From Nitrosococcus watsonii C-113 (GTDB lineage Bacteria; Pseudomonadota; Gammaproteobacteria; Nitrosococcales; Nitrosococcaceae), in contig NC_014315.1 in assembly GCF_000143085.1 (NCBI RefSeq), forward strand, positions 62,001 to 126,000: DNA of 64,000 nucleotides. The letters are read 5' to 3'. Shown here piece after piece: positions 31,719 through 41,949 of this stretch; the first letter of the stretch is position 1, and every line of letters starts with the position of its first letter. The position numbers and the translations under genes were made by a program. The notes under the pieces were generated by a model, which had not been told where the DNA came from, searched no databases, and saw only the letters and a program-made list of their open reading frames with translations.

Positions 31719-32639
31719 TTATGGGTTGATGCTATGCGTGTAATACCAAAGAGTGGCATTAAAAATTAAGGCACCCAGGATATTACCAAGCGTTACTGGA
31801 ATTTGATTCCACATCCACCAGTCGTAAAGAGTAACTTCCGCACCTGCAAGTATTCCCACAGGGAAAACAAACATATTCACCACGGTATGCTCAAACCCCA
31901 GGGCAAAGAAGGTGGCGAGGGGAAACCACATCAGCATCACCTTCCCTGGAACGCTGCGGGCAGCCTTGGCAAAGACGGGCGCTAGGCTGACCAACCAATT
32001 GCAGAGTATTCCCATTCCCACCGCAGCGAGCCATCCCATGGCTCCATAATTCACATAGGAAGCTTTTTTTTCAGCTAAATGAGCCAACGTAGTCAGTACA
32101 TCTGGAGGAGGCGTAGATCCCCCTTTAGTAAGAGAGAACCAGAGTAGCCATGCAAAGAAAAGCCCCCCGAGGAGGTTTCCAAGCAGAGTCCAACCCCAAT
32201 TACGCGCAACTCGCCATGCTTTAACCCGGCCGGCGTACATGCCAATAGGCATGACTGAAAAACTTCCGGTCGCCATTTCAAAACCTAGGGTTGCAAGCAT
32301 AATATAACCAACCGGAAAAATAAGGCCGGCGGCGGCACTCGGCCATCCCTGCGCTACAAGTAAAGCCGAAAGCGCGGTTGCATAGGCTAGAAAGGGGGTG
32401 CATAAAAATCCCCGTATAAGGATATTAGAGGTAGTGAATTTATCTTTTTTAACGGCATCTTCGGCAATATCGCGCCCCATCTGGGCAGGGGGCACAGCAT
32501 CGAGCATCGTAAAGTCATTAGATTTTGCTGGGACCGCACTCCCTGCTATAGCGGAATCCCCAGCCACTAGATGGTTGGCTGGGGGGGCCTCTTGGGGGAT
32601 TGATTTATCTGTTTCACTCATCGTGTGATTAGCCTTCAT
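31719..32639 (-). CDS. Formate/nitrite transporter (FNT) family channel
   Basis: A 306-residue protein with six membrane segments after an extended N-terminus of about 80 residues. FNT marks are LATLGFEMATGSFSVMPIG (about 125-143), VGMGILCNWLVSLAP and FFALGFEHTVVNMFVFPVGI with the central pore histidine (about 250). These pentamers carry formate, nitrite or hydrosulfide. In a nitrifying host nitrite export would make sense, but this is inference. The ATG at 32639 gives MKANHTMSETDKS; an ATG seven codons on is possible. Confidence 0.88.
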   Translation of the reverse strand: MKANHTMSETDKSIPQEAPPANHLVAGDSAIAGSAVPAKSNDFTMLDAVPPAQMGRDIAEDAVKKDKFTTSNILIRGFLCTPFLAYATALSALLVAQGWPSAAAGLIFPVGYIMLATLGFEMATGSFSVMPIGMYAGRVKAWRVARNWGWTLLGNLLGGLFFAWLLWFSLTKGGSTPPPDVLTTLAHLAEKKASYVNYGAMGWLAAVGMGILCNWLVSLAPVFAKAARSVPGKVMLMWFPLATFFALGFEHTVVNMFVFPVGILAGAEVTLYDWWMWNQIPVTLGNILGALIFNATLWYYTHSINP

Positions 32640-33434
32640 TAATTATTATTAAAAATTTCATTATTGAAGCTGACTGCTCAGAGGAGCAGATCTTCTTATT
32701 TCTCCTCCTACCAGCAGCGAGTCTTCAATCTAAAGATACAATATCCACCTAATATTTTTGTGGTTATTTTGACTCAAGCTAATGTTTGCGGCAAGCAATG
32801 ACGCTGAACTGGAATTGAGAGGAAACACTATTTTACTCGCCTTTTCCAGACACTTGAATGCCTATTTTGAAGGGCATTTAGCGTAATAAGATGAGTTAAG
32901 TATTCTATAGTAATTTTTATTTAGCTAGCATCTAAGGGAGAGAAATTTCAACGACGATCCGTGGATATATGTAAAGTGATTTAACAGCCGAGTAATCCGC
33001 TGTCTTGGCACGTCAACGAGAAAACGTCGGGTTGAGCACCTTATTGGAAGGTCGGTGCCAATAGCCTAAAATCAGCACTGTCATTTTTCTCCCGGCCGTA
33101 TAATCTTAATCCATGGGCTCATGGCGATGTCCATGCGGTTCACTGGATGTGTTTATCTTTTGCTCAAAGCTGTATGTCCTCTGCCTAGCGGCCCGTAGGG
33201 CGATTACTCTGGAATTAGGGCTAGCCAAACAGCCATGACTGCCATTACCATCATGGTAAGAAGTAAAAAAGCACCGCTAAGGAAAAATTTGGCTCCAGGG
33301 ATAATGAAAGCAGCAGTAGGAAAACCAGATAAAAATTGTATGGGAACAGATGCTTGTCATTTTTCGTGAGTTCCTCTCAGCGGTGCTGGTTGGGCCTTTG
33401 GAAGTAAAGAATGAGAACTGAGTAACGTTAAGTA
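32640..33434. other. Long intergenic region upstream of sucA
   Basis: About 800 bases that should contain the promoters of the FNT gene (minus) and of sucAB-lpd (plus). I see no clear RNA gene or strong terminator. A minus-strand frame at about 33219-33353 encodes a hydrophobic peptide (AFIIPGAKFFLSGAFLLLTM, ending WLALIPE) but has no start codon ahead of its first membrane segment, so I do not call it as a gene. Confidence 0.4.
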
Positions 33435-36245
33435 ATGGATGCTACTGTTAAGAAGCGAGCAAGCCCTTCCCCTTTAAATGCTGCCAATGCCTCTTATTTG
33501 GAGGCGCTGTACGAAAAGTTTTTAAAAGATCCTAATACTGTACCCGCCCATTGGCGAATTTGGTTCAAGCGTCTCCAGGCAGGTGTTCCAGAGCAGGCTG
33601 CTGCGGAACTTCCTGCCCGTTCTCTAGGGCCTGCGGTGCAGCCGCTAGCGGCAAAGGGGAGGTTAACGGCGGAAGCGGCTGAAAAGCAAATCGCAGTGCT
33701 ACAGCTTATTAATGCCTACCGTTTTCGGGGCCATCAAAAGGCCAATATTGATCCCTTGCGTATTTATGAACGTCCGGTGGTTCCCGACCTCGATCCTGCT
33801 TTTCATGGCCTGACCGAAGAAGACATGGGCAAGGTCTTCAATACGGGATCCCTCATTGGGATCGATCGGGCTCCTTTGCAAGAGATTTTCGCCTTAATAA
33901 ATAAGATCTACTGTCAGACCATCGGCGCTGAGTATATGCACATCACTGAGACTGCCGAGAAACGCTGGATTCAAAATTATCTGGAGGGAGCCCAGGACGA
34001 TCCGGGCCCGTCTGCGGAATTACAGCGCCATATTCTGGAGCGACTTACAGCGGCTGAGGGGCTGGAGCGCTACCTGCACACCAATTATGTAGGCCAGAAA
34101 CGCTTTTCCCTGGAGGGGGGAGATAGTTTGATACCTCTCCTGGATAATCTCATCCTTCATGCAGGTAGTAAGGGCGTGGGGGAAATCGTCATTGGCATGG
34201 CCCACCGGGGACGATTGAATGTACTGGTGAATACGCTGGGTAAACTACCCCGGGATCTCTTTATGGAGTTTGAGGGCCGCCATGAGACGGATAACGAGCG
34301 CTCGGGGGACGTCAAGTATCATTTAGGATTCTCGGCGGATGGGGATACCCCGGGTGGTCCGGTACATATTACCCTGGCGTTTAACCCCTCCCATTTAGAA
34401 ATTATTGACCCGGTAGTGGAAGGTTCAGTGCGGGCCCGCCAGCAACGACGCAAGGATTGGTTGGGCGATGAGGTGATACCCGTGCTTATTCACGGGGATT
34501 CCGCCTTTGCCGGCCAAGGCGTGGTCATGGAAACCTTTAACATGTCCCAATCCCGGGGATTCTTCACCGGCGGTACCCTCCATATCGTGATTAACAATCA
34601 GGTTGGATTTACCACCAGCAACCCCCTGGATACCCGTTCCACGGTTTACTGCACCGATGTGGCTAAGATGGTGCAAGCTCCGATTTTCCATGTGAATGGG
34701 GATGATCCCGAAGCGGTTCTCTTTACTGCCCGCTTAGCACTTGATTACCGCACGACCTTTAAAAAAGATGTGGTGATTGATCTGGTGTGTTATCGGCGTC
34801 AAGGGCATAATGAGGCGGATGAGCCGGCGGTCACCCAGCCGCTTATGTACCAGAAAATACGCTCCCATCCCACGGTTCGCCATCTGTATGCTGAGCATTT
34901 GACAGCGCAAAATATCATTGCACCCGAAGAGCCGGAGCGCATGATGGACAATTACCGGCAGACCCTAGAGCAAGGGACCAATGTGGCGCCTTATGCAGCG
35001 GAAGGCGCCCGTTCTTCAGGGGTGAACTGGAAGCCTTTTTTGGGAACCCAATGGGATCAGCCGGTAGAAACCGAGGTGCCTTTGCCGCAGATCCAAGAGC
35101 TTGCGGCCCTTATCCAGCAGCTTCCCAAAGGGTTTGAACTTCACTCCCGGGTAGGCCATATTTTGGCCGATCGCCGTAAAATGGCTGCGGGGGCCTTGCC
35201 TATCGATTGGGGATTTGCAGAGACTTTGGCCTACGCTACTTTGTTAAACGAGGGGTTCTCGGTCCGGCTCACGGGTCAAGACAGTGGCCGCGGCACTTTT
35301 TTCCATCGCCATGCCGTGCTTTATAATCAGAAAGATGGCCAGGCCTATGTCCCCTTGGAGCAGGTAAACCCCGCGCAAACGGATTTTAGCATTATTGACT
35401 CTCTTCTCTCGGAAGAAGCGGTATTGGCCTTTGAATATGGCTACGCTGCCACGGAGCCCAATACCTTAGTGATCTGGGAGGCACAGTTTGGGGATTTTGC
35501 CAATGGTGCTCAAGTCGTCATTGACCAATTTCTTGCTGCCGGGGAAGCAAAATGGTCCCGCTTGTGTGGCTTGGTGCTGTTTCTTCCCCATGGCTATGAA
35601 GGTCAGGGGCCAGAACATTCTTCGGCCCGGCTAGAGCGTTTTCTGCAGCTTTGTGCGGAAGATAATATCCAAGTTTGTGTACCGACCACGCCGGGGCAAA
35701 TGTTTCACATGCTGCGGCGGCAAATGTTGCGGCCTTACCGCAAACCTCTTATCGTGATGACGCCCAAGAGTCTATTGCGCCACCGGCTTTCGGTCTCATC
35801 CTTGGATGAGCTCTCCAGCGGTGCTTTTCAATTAGTGATGGGCGAAGTGGATGAGATTAAGCCTGCGATGGTGAAGCGCGTGCTCCTGTGTGCTGGCAAA
35901 GTATATTATGATTTGTTGCAAGCCCGGCGGAAGCAGAAACGGCAAGATGTGGCCATTCTCCGTTTGGAACAGCTCTATCCGTTTCCTCAGCAGCAATTAA
36001 AGGAAGAGCTTGAACGCTACCGCAAGGCCAAGGAGGTTGTCTGGTGTCAAGAAGAACCTCGAAACCAAGGAGCCTGGGAGCGGCTCCATTATCCTTTGCA
36101 AGGATGCCTGAGTCGAAACCAGACCTTGCATTACGCAGGCCGGGCTTCGTCAGCAGCGCCCGCAGTGGGCTACTTCAATTTGCACCTTGAACAGCAGCGT
36201 GCATTGGTAGAAGAGGCGCTTGGTCCGGTGGAAGAGAGCCAGTAA
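33435..36245 (+). CDS. sucA: 2-oxoglutarate dehydrogenase E1
   Basis: A 936-residue E1o, normal length. It decarboxylates 2-oxoglutarate with thiamine diphosphate and passes the succinyl group to SucB in the TCA cycle. Visible marks: the N-terminal ANASYLEALYEKFLKDPNTVPAHW (E2-binding region), INAYRFRGHQKANIDPL, GGDSLIPLLDNLI, IGMAHRGRLNVLVNTLGK (about 251-268), GDSAFAGQGVVMET and INNQVGFTTSNP in the TPP region, and RLTGQDSGRGTFFHRH in the C-terminal half. It is the first gene of sucA-sucB-lpd, with 15 bases to sucB. Confidence 0.97.
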   Translation: MDATVKKRASPSPLNAANASYLEALYEKFLKDPNTVPAHWRIWFKRLQAGVPEQAAAELPARSLGPAVQPLAAKGRLTAEAAEKQIAVLQLINAYRFRGHQKANIDPLRIYERPVVPDLDPAFHGLTEEDMGKVFNTGSLIGIDRAPLQEIFALINKIYCQTIGAEYMHITETAEKRWIQNYLEGAQDDPGPSAELQRHILERLTAAEGLERYLHTNYVGQKRFSLEGGDSLIPLLDNLILHAGSKGVGEIVIGMAHRGRLNVLVNTLGKLPRDLFMEFEGRHETDNERSGDVKYHLGFSADGDTPGGPVHITLAFNPSHLEIIDPVVEGSVRARQQRRKDWLGDEVIPVLIHGDSAFAGQGVVMETFNMSQSRGFFTGGTLHIVINNQVGFTTSNPLDTRSTVYCTDVAKMVQAPIFHVNGDDPEAVLFTARLALDYRTTFKKDVVIDLVCYRRQGHNEADEPAVTQPLMYQKIRSHPTVRHLYAEHLTAQNIIAPEEPERMMDNYRQTLEQGTNVAPYAAEGARSSGVNWKPFLGTQWDQPVETEVPLPQIQELAALIQQLPKGFELHSRVGHILADRRKMAAGALPIDWGFAETLAYATLLNEGFSVRLTGQDSGRGTFFHRHAVLYNQKDGQAYVPLEQVNPAQTDFSIIDSLLSEEAVLAFEYGYAATEPNTLVIWEAQFGDFANGAQVVIDQFLAAGEAKWSRLCGLVLFLPHGYEGQGPEHSSARLERFLQLCAEDNIQVCVPTTPGQMFHMLRRQMLRPYRKPLIVMTPKSLLRHRLSVSSLDELSSGAFQLVMGEVDEIKPAMVKRVLLCAGKVYYDLLQARRKQKRQDVAILRLEQLYPFPQQQLKEELERYRKAKEVVWCQEEPRNQGAWERLHYPLQGCLSRNQTLHYAGRASSAAPAVGYFNLHLEQQRALVEEALGPVEESQ

Positions 36246-36260
36246 AAGGAGAGCATATTC

Positions 36261-37568
36261 ATGGGGACAGAGGTGCGCGTACCCAGATTACCCGAATCGG
36301 TGACTGAGGCAGTTGTAGGGGATTGGCATAAAAAGCCGGGCGACCGCGTCCAGCGGGATGAAACTTTGTTGGACCTTGAGACCGATAAGGTGGTGCTGGA
36401 TGTCCCTTCTCCCGGCACTGGGATTTTACGGGAAGTAAAAAAAGAAAAAGGCGCTACCGTAGGCAGCGAAGAAGTCCTTGGAATAATTGAGGTTGCCGGG
36501 GAGGCGGAGGAAGAAACTGCACAGGAATCTTCCCCGAAGCCGATGCCTTCCAAGCAAGCCCAGGAGAGTGAAACATGGGCCGCGGAAAAAAAGAAAACAA
36601 AGGCTGATTCCCCAGAGACGGCGCCACCACCAGCTCCTTCCAAAGAGGCTGAGGCGGAGGACATGCCGCCCTTAAGTCCCGCGGTTCGCCGCTTGGTAAG
36701 GGAGCATCGGCTCGACCCGCGGGAAATTCCTGCCACCGGTAGAGATGGCCGTTTGACTAAAGCCGATGTGGTTCAGTTTCTCCAAGAGGAAGAAGAGCCG
36801 GTAGCTACGCCTCCTCCGCCGAAATCACCAGCACCCGCAAAACCCGCTCCAGTACCGAGAGAAGAGGGTTATGGCGTTCGGCGGGAGGCCATGAGCCAAT
36901 TGCGGCAACGGATTGCCGAGCGGATGCTGGATTCTCAGCAGACTACGGCTACCTTGTCTACTTTTAACGAGGTGAGTATGCAGGGGATAATGGAACTGCG
37001 TCGCCGCTACCGGGATGCCTTTGAAAAACGCTATGGAGTCCGGCTAGGCTTTATGTCTTTTTTTATTAAAGCCTGTATCGAAGCCTTCAAACGTTACCCC
37101 ATGGTGAACGCCACGATTCAGGGCAACGATATTCTGTATTATCATTATTATCATATCGGCATTGCAGTGGCGACGCCTCGCGGTTTGGTGGTTCCCGTGC
37201 TGCCGGATGCGGATCAGCTTAATTTCGCTGACATCGAAATCCGGATCGCAGACTTTGCCGAGCGGGCGCACAGCGGCCAGCTTACGATTGAAGAGCTGAG
37301 CGGTGGTACCTTTACCATTACTAATGGTGGAGTATTTGGTTCCCTGCTCTCCACGCCTATCTTAAATCCACCCCAAAGCGCTATTCTCGGGATGCACAAA
37401 ATTGAAGATCGACCAGTAGCGGAAAATGGCGAGGTTAAAATCCGGCCCATGATGTACGTAGCGCTCTCCTATGATCACCGCCTTATTGATGGCAAAGAGG
37501 CTGTTCAATTTTTAGTGGCGGTCAAAGAGGCCCTAGAAGATCCTATGCGGCTATTGCTTGAGGTGTGA
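36261..37568 (+). CDS. sucB: 2-oxoglutarate dehydrogenase E2 (dihydrolipoyl succinyltransferase)
   Basis: A 435-residue E2o. One lipoyl domain at the N-terminus with the modified lysine in [15 protein letters not shown] (about residue 44). It is followed by a charged, alanine- and proline-rich linker, a peripheral-subunit-binding domain ([20 protein letters not shown], about 137-156), a second linker, and the acyltransferase domain from about 200 with the catalytic [15 protein letters not shown] (about 404-418). It transfers the succinyl group to CoA and forms the complex core. AAAGGAGAGC lies before the ATG. Confidence 0.97.
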   Translation: MGTEVRVPRLPESVTEAVVGDWHKKPGDRVQRDETLLDLETDKVVLDVPSPGTGILREVKKEKGATVGSEEVLGIIEVAGEAEEETAQESSPKPMPSKQAQESETWAAEKKKTKADSPETAPPPAPSKEAEAEDMPPLSPAVRRLVREHRLDPREIPATGRDGRLTKADVVQFLQEEEEPVATPPPPKSPAPAKPAPVPREEGYGVRREAMSQLRQRIAERMLDSQQTTATLSTFNEVSMQGIMELRRRYRDAFEKRYGVRLGFMSFFIKACIEAFKRYPMVNATIQGNDILYYHYYHIGIAVATPRGLVVPVLPDADQLNFADIEIRIADFAERAHSGQLTIEELSGGTFTITNGGVFGSLLSTPILNPPQSAILGMHKIEDRPVAENGEVKIRPMMYVALSYDHRLIDGKEAVQFLVAVKEALEDPMRLLLEV

Positions 37569-37589
37569 TCAGTATAGAGTGTTTATCCT

Positions 37590-39032
37590 ATGTCTAATAG
37601 CTACGATGTTGTGATCATTGGTGCTGGACCGGCTGGTTATACGGCGGCTATCCGGTGTGCACAGCTTGGCCTGCGAACGGCTTGTATCGACAAGTGGATC
37701 GCTGCCGATGGCAGGCCCTCTTTAGGAGGCACCTGTCTTAATGCAGGCTGCATCTCTTCCAAAGCCTTGCTGGACTCCTCGGAACTTTATCGGCGGGCGC
37801 AAAGGGAGTTTGCCGAACATGGCATTAAGGTCGAGCAAGCCGGTGTGGACGTAGCAGCGATGCAGGCCCGCAAGGACCGTCTGGTGCATCGTCTCACAGC
37901 AAATATCGCTGTCCTATTTGAGGACCACCAGATCAAGTGGCTTTCGGGGCATGGCCGGTTATTGGAAGATAATCAGGTGGAATTTACACCCCATGAATTG
38001 GATCGTTCGGAGATACTGGCGGCGAATAATGTTATTTTAGCCAGTGGTTCTCAACCTATGGAATTAGGCGCGGCACCCATTGATGGAGAGCGGGTGGTGG
38101 ACTCCACAGGGGCCTTGTCATTCCAAGAAGTTCCTCAGCGTTTGGGAATTATTGGTGCTGGGGTCATTGGGGTAGAATTAGGCAGCGTCTGGGCTCGTCT
38201 GGGGGCAAAAGTGACGTTGCTTGAAGCTCAGGCTACTCTTTTGCCCATAGCGGATATCACCATTTCTCAAGAAGCCTATAAGCAATTTAAGCAGCAAGGA
38301 CTGGATATTCGTTTAGGGGCTCGGGTTGTTTCCACCCGGGCTGGCTCAAAGCAGGTAACGGTGTGCTATCGGATCGGCGAACAGGAATATGAGCTTAGGG
38401 TTGATAAATTGATCGTTGCCGTAGGGCGCCAGCCTTGCTTGGATAATCTCTTCACCTTGGAAACCGGCTTGCTGTTGGACGAAAGAGGCTTTATTGATGT
38501 GGATGAATATGGTGCGACCAATCTTCCTGGGGTCTATGCAGTAGGCGATGTAGTGCGGGGTCCCATGCTAGCCCATAAGGGCTCCCAGGAAGGAATCGCG
38601 GTGGCGGAGATTATCGCCGAGGGTAAAGAAACCGTGGTGAAACGCAGTAGCATTCCTTGGGTGATCTACACGGAGCCCGAGATCGCCTGGGCGGGACGGA
38701 CCGAACAAGCTTTACGAGATGCCGATATTGATGTGCGCGTAGGTACCTTCTATTTTGCCGACTCTGCCCGTGCTAACGTAATGGGTAGTACCAAAGGCTT
38801 GGTCAAGATGGTAGCCGATGCCAAGACCGATCAAATCCTGGGGGTCCATATCATTGGACCCTGGGCCTCGGAATTGATTGCCGAAGCTGTGCTGGCCATG
38901 GAATTTGCCGCCAGCAGTGAAGATTTAGCGCGGACCATTCATGCCTATCCCAGCTTGGCGGAAGCATTGCACGAAGCAGCCTTGGATGTGGATAATCGCG
39001 CTCTTCATAAGGTAGGGCGGAAAAAAGCATAA
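37590..39032 (+). CDS. lpd: Dihydrolipoyl dehydrogenase E3
   Basis: A 480-residue flavoprotein disulfide reductase that reoxidises lipoyl groups of the 2-oxoacid dehydrogenases using NAD. FAD motif VVIIGAGPAGYTAAIRCAQLG (about 5-25), redox-active pair GGTCLNAGCISSKAL, NAD motif GIIGAGVIGVELGSVWARLG (about 187-206), ATNLPGVYAVGDVVRG and the C-terminal HAYPSLAEALHEAALDV with the catalytic His-Glu pair are all present. It is the third gene of the operon, 21 bases after sucB, and is followed directly by a strong palindrome. Confidence 0.96.
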   Translation: MSNSYDVVIIGAGPAGYTAAIRCAQLGLRTACIDKWIAADGRPSLGGTCLNAGCISSKALLDSSELYRRAQREFAEHGIKVEQAGVDVAAMQARKDRLVHRLTANIAVLFEDHQIKWLSGHGRLLEDNQVEFTPHELDRSEILAANNVILASGSQPMELGAAPIDGERVVDSTGALSFQEVPQRLGIIGAGVIGVELGSVWARLGAKVTLLEAQATLLPIADITISQEAYKQFKQQGLDIRLGARVVSTRAGSKQVTVCYRIGEQEYELRVDKLIVAVGRQPCLDNLFTLETGLLLDERGFIDVDEYGATNLPGVYAVGDVVRGPMLAHKGSQEGIAVAEIIAEGKETVVKRSSIPWVIYTEPEIAWAGRTEQALRDADIDVRVGTFYFADSARANVMGSTKGLVKMVADAKTDQILGVHIIGPWASELIAEAVLAMEFAASSEDLARTIHAYPSLAEALHEAALDVDNRALHKVGRKKA

Positions 39033-39035
39033 GCT

Positions 39036-39065
39036 CTTTGAGCTGGGGATATCCCCAGCTCAAAG
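39036..39065. terminator. Perfect 30-bp palindrome after lpd
   Basis: CTTTGAGCTGGGGAT and ATCCCCAGCTCAAAG form a 15+15 repeat with no loop spacer, three bases after the lpd stop. No T-run follows, so it is either a factor-assisted terminator, an mRNA 3'-end stabiliser or a protein-binding palindrome. The rest of the gap to 39364 shows no gene. Confidence 0.65.
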
Positions 39066-39364
39066 AATGCTAGCAGGTGCTTTACCTCATCATCTTTAAC
39101 GCTCTCGTGGGGAGCGTGCTAGCAGTAGCAATCAGGTTAGCTAAGGCAGTCGAAGAAATCCAAATCTTCGTGATAAGGTAGGTGGGCCACTCTTAGGCAG
39201 GGGTAAGGGCAAAAGCTTGGTTAAACAACTGAGTATATTCTTCGTTAGCTTTTAACCGCTTCGCTACAAATCAATAAGCAAGAGAGATGGCAGGGATATT
39301 GGCATTTAAGGGTGGATTGAGATAATTGAGCGGGCTCTCCTATTTGCCAGATGTAAAAAATGCT

Positions 39365-41170
39365 TCATCCCAGTAGCGTATCTTCGGCTTTAGCCGAGCC
39401 GGTTTGTACGCGCCATTGGGCAGCATAACGGCCATTAGCCTCAAGCAGCTCAGCATGGGTGCCATGTTCGATGTCCCGCCCCTGGTGAATTACTGCGATC
39501 CGGTCGGCATATACGATGGTCGATAGTCGGTGGGCGATCATAATCACCGTGCGATCATGGCCGATATGCTGAAGTGAACGCTGGATGGCCGCTTCGGTTT
39601 CGTTATCGACGGCGCTGGTAGCCTCATCCAGCACCAGGATGGGCGGATTCTTGAGCAAAGCCCGGGCCAAGGATAAGCGCTGACGCTGACCGCCAGACAG
39701 GCGCACGCCGCGCTCGCCTACTGGCGTATCTAGCCCTTGCGGCAGCGCTTGGATGAAGTTCCAAGCCTCGGCAGTGAGAGCGGCCTTGATGATCGACTCC
39801 TCGTCGGCATCGGGACGTCCGTAGGCAATATTATTGCGGATACTGCCTTCAAATAGATAAACTTCCTGGCTAACTAGGCCGATGGCTTGGCGCAGAGAGT
39901 ACAAACTGACTTCCCTAATCGGCTGACCATCAATGCATACTTGTCCTTCATGGGGATCATAGAAACGCAGCAGCAGCTTGATCAGGGTCGATTTGCCTGA
40001 TCCCGTTGCCCCCACTAGGGCCAAGGTACTGCCCGCTGGCACGGATAGATTGATGTTCTCCACACCGGCGCCGCTGCTCGCGTAACGAAAGCTAACGCCC
40101 TGGAAGTGGACTTCTCCGCGAACTGGAGTTGCAAGAGAGCGATGGCTGACATCCTGCACCTTTATTGTTACTTCCAGTAGGTCGAGAATGCGTCGTGTGC
40201 TGGCCATGGCCCGCTCGAAAAGATCAATAACCTCGGCCAAGCCAGTTAGCGGCCACAGCAGGCGTTGCGTTAGAAACACGAGCACGCCGTAGGCACCTAC
40301 ATTGAGACTGCCCTGCAACGCCATCATACCGCCGATAGTGAAAGTGGCCAGAAAGCCGACTAGAATAGCCATGCGAATTACCGGGATAAACGCTGAACTT
40401 ACCCGGATTGCCCTGCGATTGGCTTCTACATAGGTTTCACTGACTGCTTTTAGGCGCTCGGCCTCACGCGCCTCGGCGGTAAAACTCTTGATAGTGGCAA
40501 TGCCACTCAGATTATTGCTCAGGCGGCTTGATAGGTCGCCAACTTTCTCACGCACATCATTGTAGAGGGGACCAGCCTTGCGCTGAAAGAAGAAAGCGCC
40601 CCAAATAATCAGCGGAACCGGGGTGAAAGCGAGCAGTGCGATCAGGGGTGATAGGACGAAGAACACCGCACCTACCGCTATCACTGCTACCCCTACCTGG
40701 ATTAGAGCATTAGCGCCCCCATCCAGGAAGCGCTCAAGTTGGTTGACGTCATCGTTCATAATCGCCACCAGGTGGCCAGAACTCTTCGACTCGAAAAAAC
40801 TCATATCCAGCTGTTGGACGTGTTCATAGGTGTCCTGGCGCAGATCCGCCTGCAGCCGCTGAGCTAGGTTACGCCACAGAATCTTGTAAAGGTATTCAAA
40901 CAGCGACTCTCCTACCCAAATAAAAAAGGTGAGTATTGCCAATACTAGAATCTGTTCTTCAGGCGTGGTGAAGTTCAATTGAGCAACAAAACTGTCTTCT
41001 TTATTGACGACTACATCGATAGCTACCCCAATCAATATTTCCGGCGCGATATCGAATAACTTGTTAATGATCGAGCAGGCGGTAGCAGCCAGAATTCGCT
41101 GACGATAACCTTTGGCATAACGCAGTAAACGTACCAATGCTTGGATACTGGGGGTGGTGGAAGTGGGCAA
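39365..41170 (-). CDS. ABC exporter (fused membrane and ATPase domains)
   Basis: A 601-residue half-transporter. Six membrane segments fill residues 1-320, ending in a typical ABC_membrane domain (ERFLDGGANALIQVGVAVIAVG). The ATPase follows: Walker A LVGATGSGKSTLIKLLLRFY (about 388-407), Q-loop QAIGLVSQEVYLFEG, signature VRLSGGQRQRLSLARALLK (about 490-508), Walker B PILVLDEATSAVDNET and H-loop IMIAHRLSTI. It works as a homo- or heterodimer to export lipids, peptides or drugs; the substrate is unknown. No partner gene is adjacent. Confidence 0.92.
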   Translation of the reverse strand: MPTSTTPSIQALVRLLRYAKGYRQRILAATACSIINKLFDIAPEILIGVAIDVVVNKEDSFVAQLNFTTPEEQILVLAILTFFIWVGESLFEYLYKILWRNLAQRLQADLRQDTYEHVQQLDMSFFESKSSGHLVAIMNDDVNQLERFLDGGANALIQVGVAVIAVGAVFFVLSPLIALLAFTPVPLIIWGAFFFQRKAGPLYNDVREKVGDLSSRLSNNLSGIATIKSFTAEAREAERLKAVSETYVEANRRAIRVSSAFIPVIRMAILVGFLATFTIGGMMALQGSLNVGAYGVLVFLTQRLLWPLTGLAEVIDLFERAMASTRRILDLLEVTIKVQDVSHRSLATPVRGEVHFQGVSFRYASSGAGVENINLSVPAGSTLALVGATGSGKSTLIKLLLRFYDPHEGQVCIDGQPIREVSLYSLRQAIGLVSQEVYLFEGSIRNNIAYGRPDADEESIIKAALTAEAWNFIQALPQGLDTPVGERGVRLSGGQRQRLSLARALLKNPPILVLDEATSAVDNETEAAIQRSLQHIGHDRTVIMIAHRLSTIVYADRIAVIHQGRDIEHGTHAELLEANGRYAAQWRVQTGSAKAEDTLLG

Positions 41171-41796
41171 GGTATTTTATCCGAATAGGTTGCAACGTCT
41201 TGAAGAAAGGGCAGTGAAACTTGCCACTAGGCACTATTGACCCCATGGCCTTCTAGGGTAGCCGCCGTATTATGGATGAATTGCCGTAGGTATTATAGAT
41301 GTTCGCTTGCTTGAGATGGACCGTCTTGGCTAATTCTCTTAACAAGTGTCATAAATAAAAGTAAAAGGTAGTGCGGAGGGATCAGGGGGGTGCGTTTAGG
41401 ATTATTTTCGCCCAGAGATTGCGGGCGCGGTAGAATCTGGAAGTTCTCCTCTCAAACCCGTTGAGGCAAGACGCCACGTATCGTGCATCTTGCCTCTTGC
41501 CGGTAAACTCTCTGGATCAGCCTCAAACCCTGTATCCATAGCAGGTGGAGGGAGTAATTGGCAACTGAGGGCGGATCAACCCAATCTCATGTTTAGTTTT
41601 AGTGCTCGTCAATAAACGGCACCATACTTCAGTTGGCGGCCGTACTCCGCCTAGGCAAAATACCCAACAAGCCTTTTGCACAAGATGTCGTTAGCCCGCC
41701 TCAGATTACGCCTCCCTCCCTCTTTATTCTATGAAAAAGACTTACGGCATGATACGTGGCTATCCGCTCGAAAAACCGTGTGTAGCCACAACAAAA
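41171..41796. other. Gene-free stretch
   Basis: About 625 bases between the ABC exporter start and the small membrane protein gene. I see no supported ORF or RNA gene. Imperfect repeats of CTTGCCTC/GAGGCAAG (about 41462-41500) may be a hairpin. Confidence 0.35.
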
Positions 41797-41931
41797 CTAT
41801 AATCTTCCCGTGAGAAGCAAGATTAATAAAACTAAGAGTAAGATGCCACCCACACCTCCCACGGCGACGCTCTTTACGAAGGCCGAGACAATAAACACAA
41901 TAAGCACTAAAACAAGCAGGCTGTATATCAT
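41797..41931 (-). CDS. 44-residue hydrophobic membrane peptide
   Basis: An ATG at 41931 opens a 44-codon frame: MIYSLLVLVLIVFIVSAFVK, then a glycine hinge SVAVGGVGG, then ILLLVLLILLLTGRL. AGGAGAAC lies about 7 bases before the ATG, a good ribosome site. Two short hydrophobic helices and the LLLTGRL end are like the short DUF3309-type membrane peptides. It starts only 18 bases after the end of the 310-residue membrane protein gene on the same strand, so the two are probably one transcript. Function unknown. Confidence 0.65.
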   Translation of the reverse strand: MIYSLLVLVLIVFIVSAFVKSVAVGGVGGILLLVLLILLLTGRL

Positions 41932-41949
41932 TGTTCGTTCTCCTGGATA

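Noticed and set aside
33219-33353. Hydrophobic minus-strand peptide upstream of sucA
   Set aside because: Reads like a membrane helix but no start codon precedes the first segment; not enough to call a gene.
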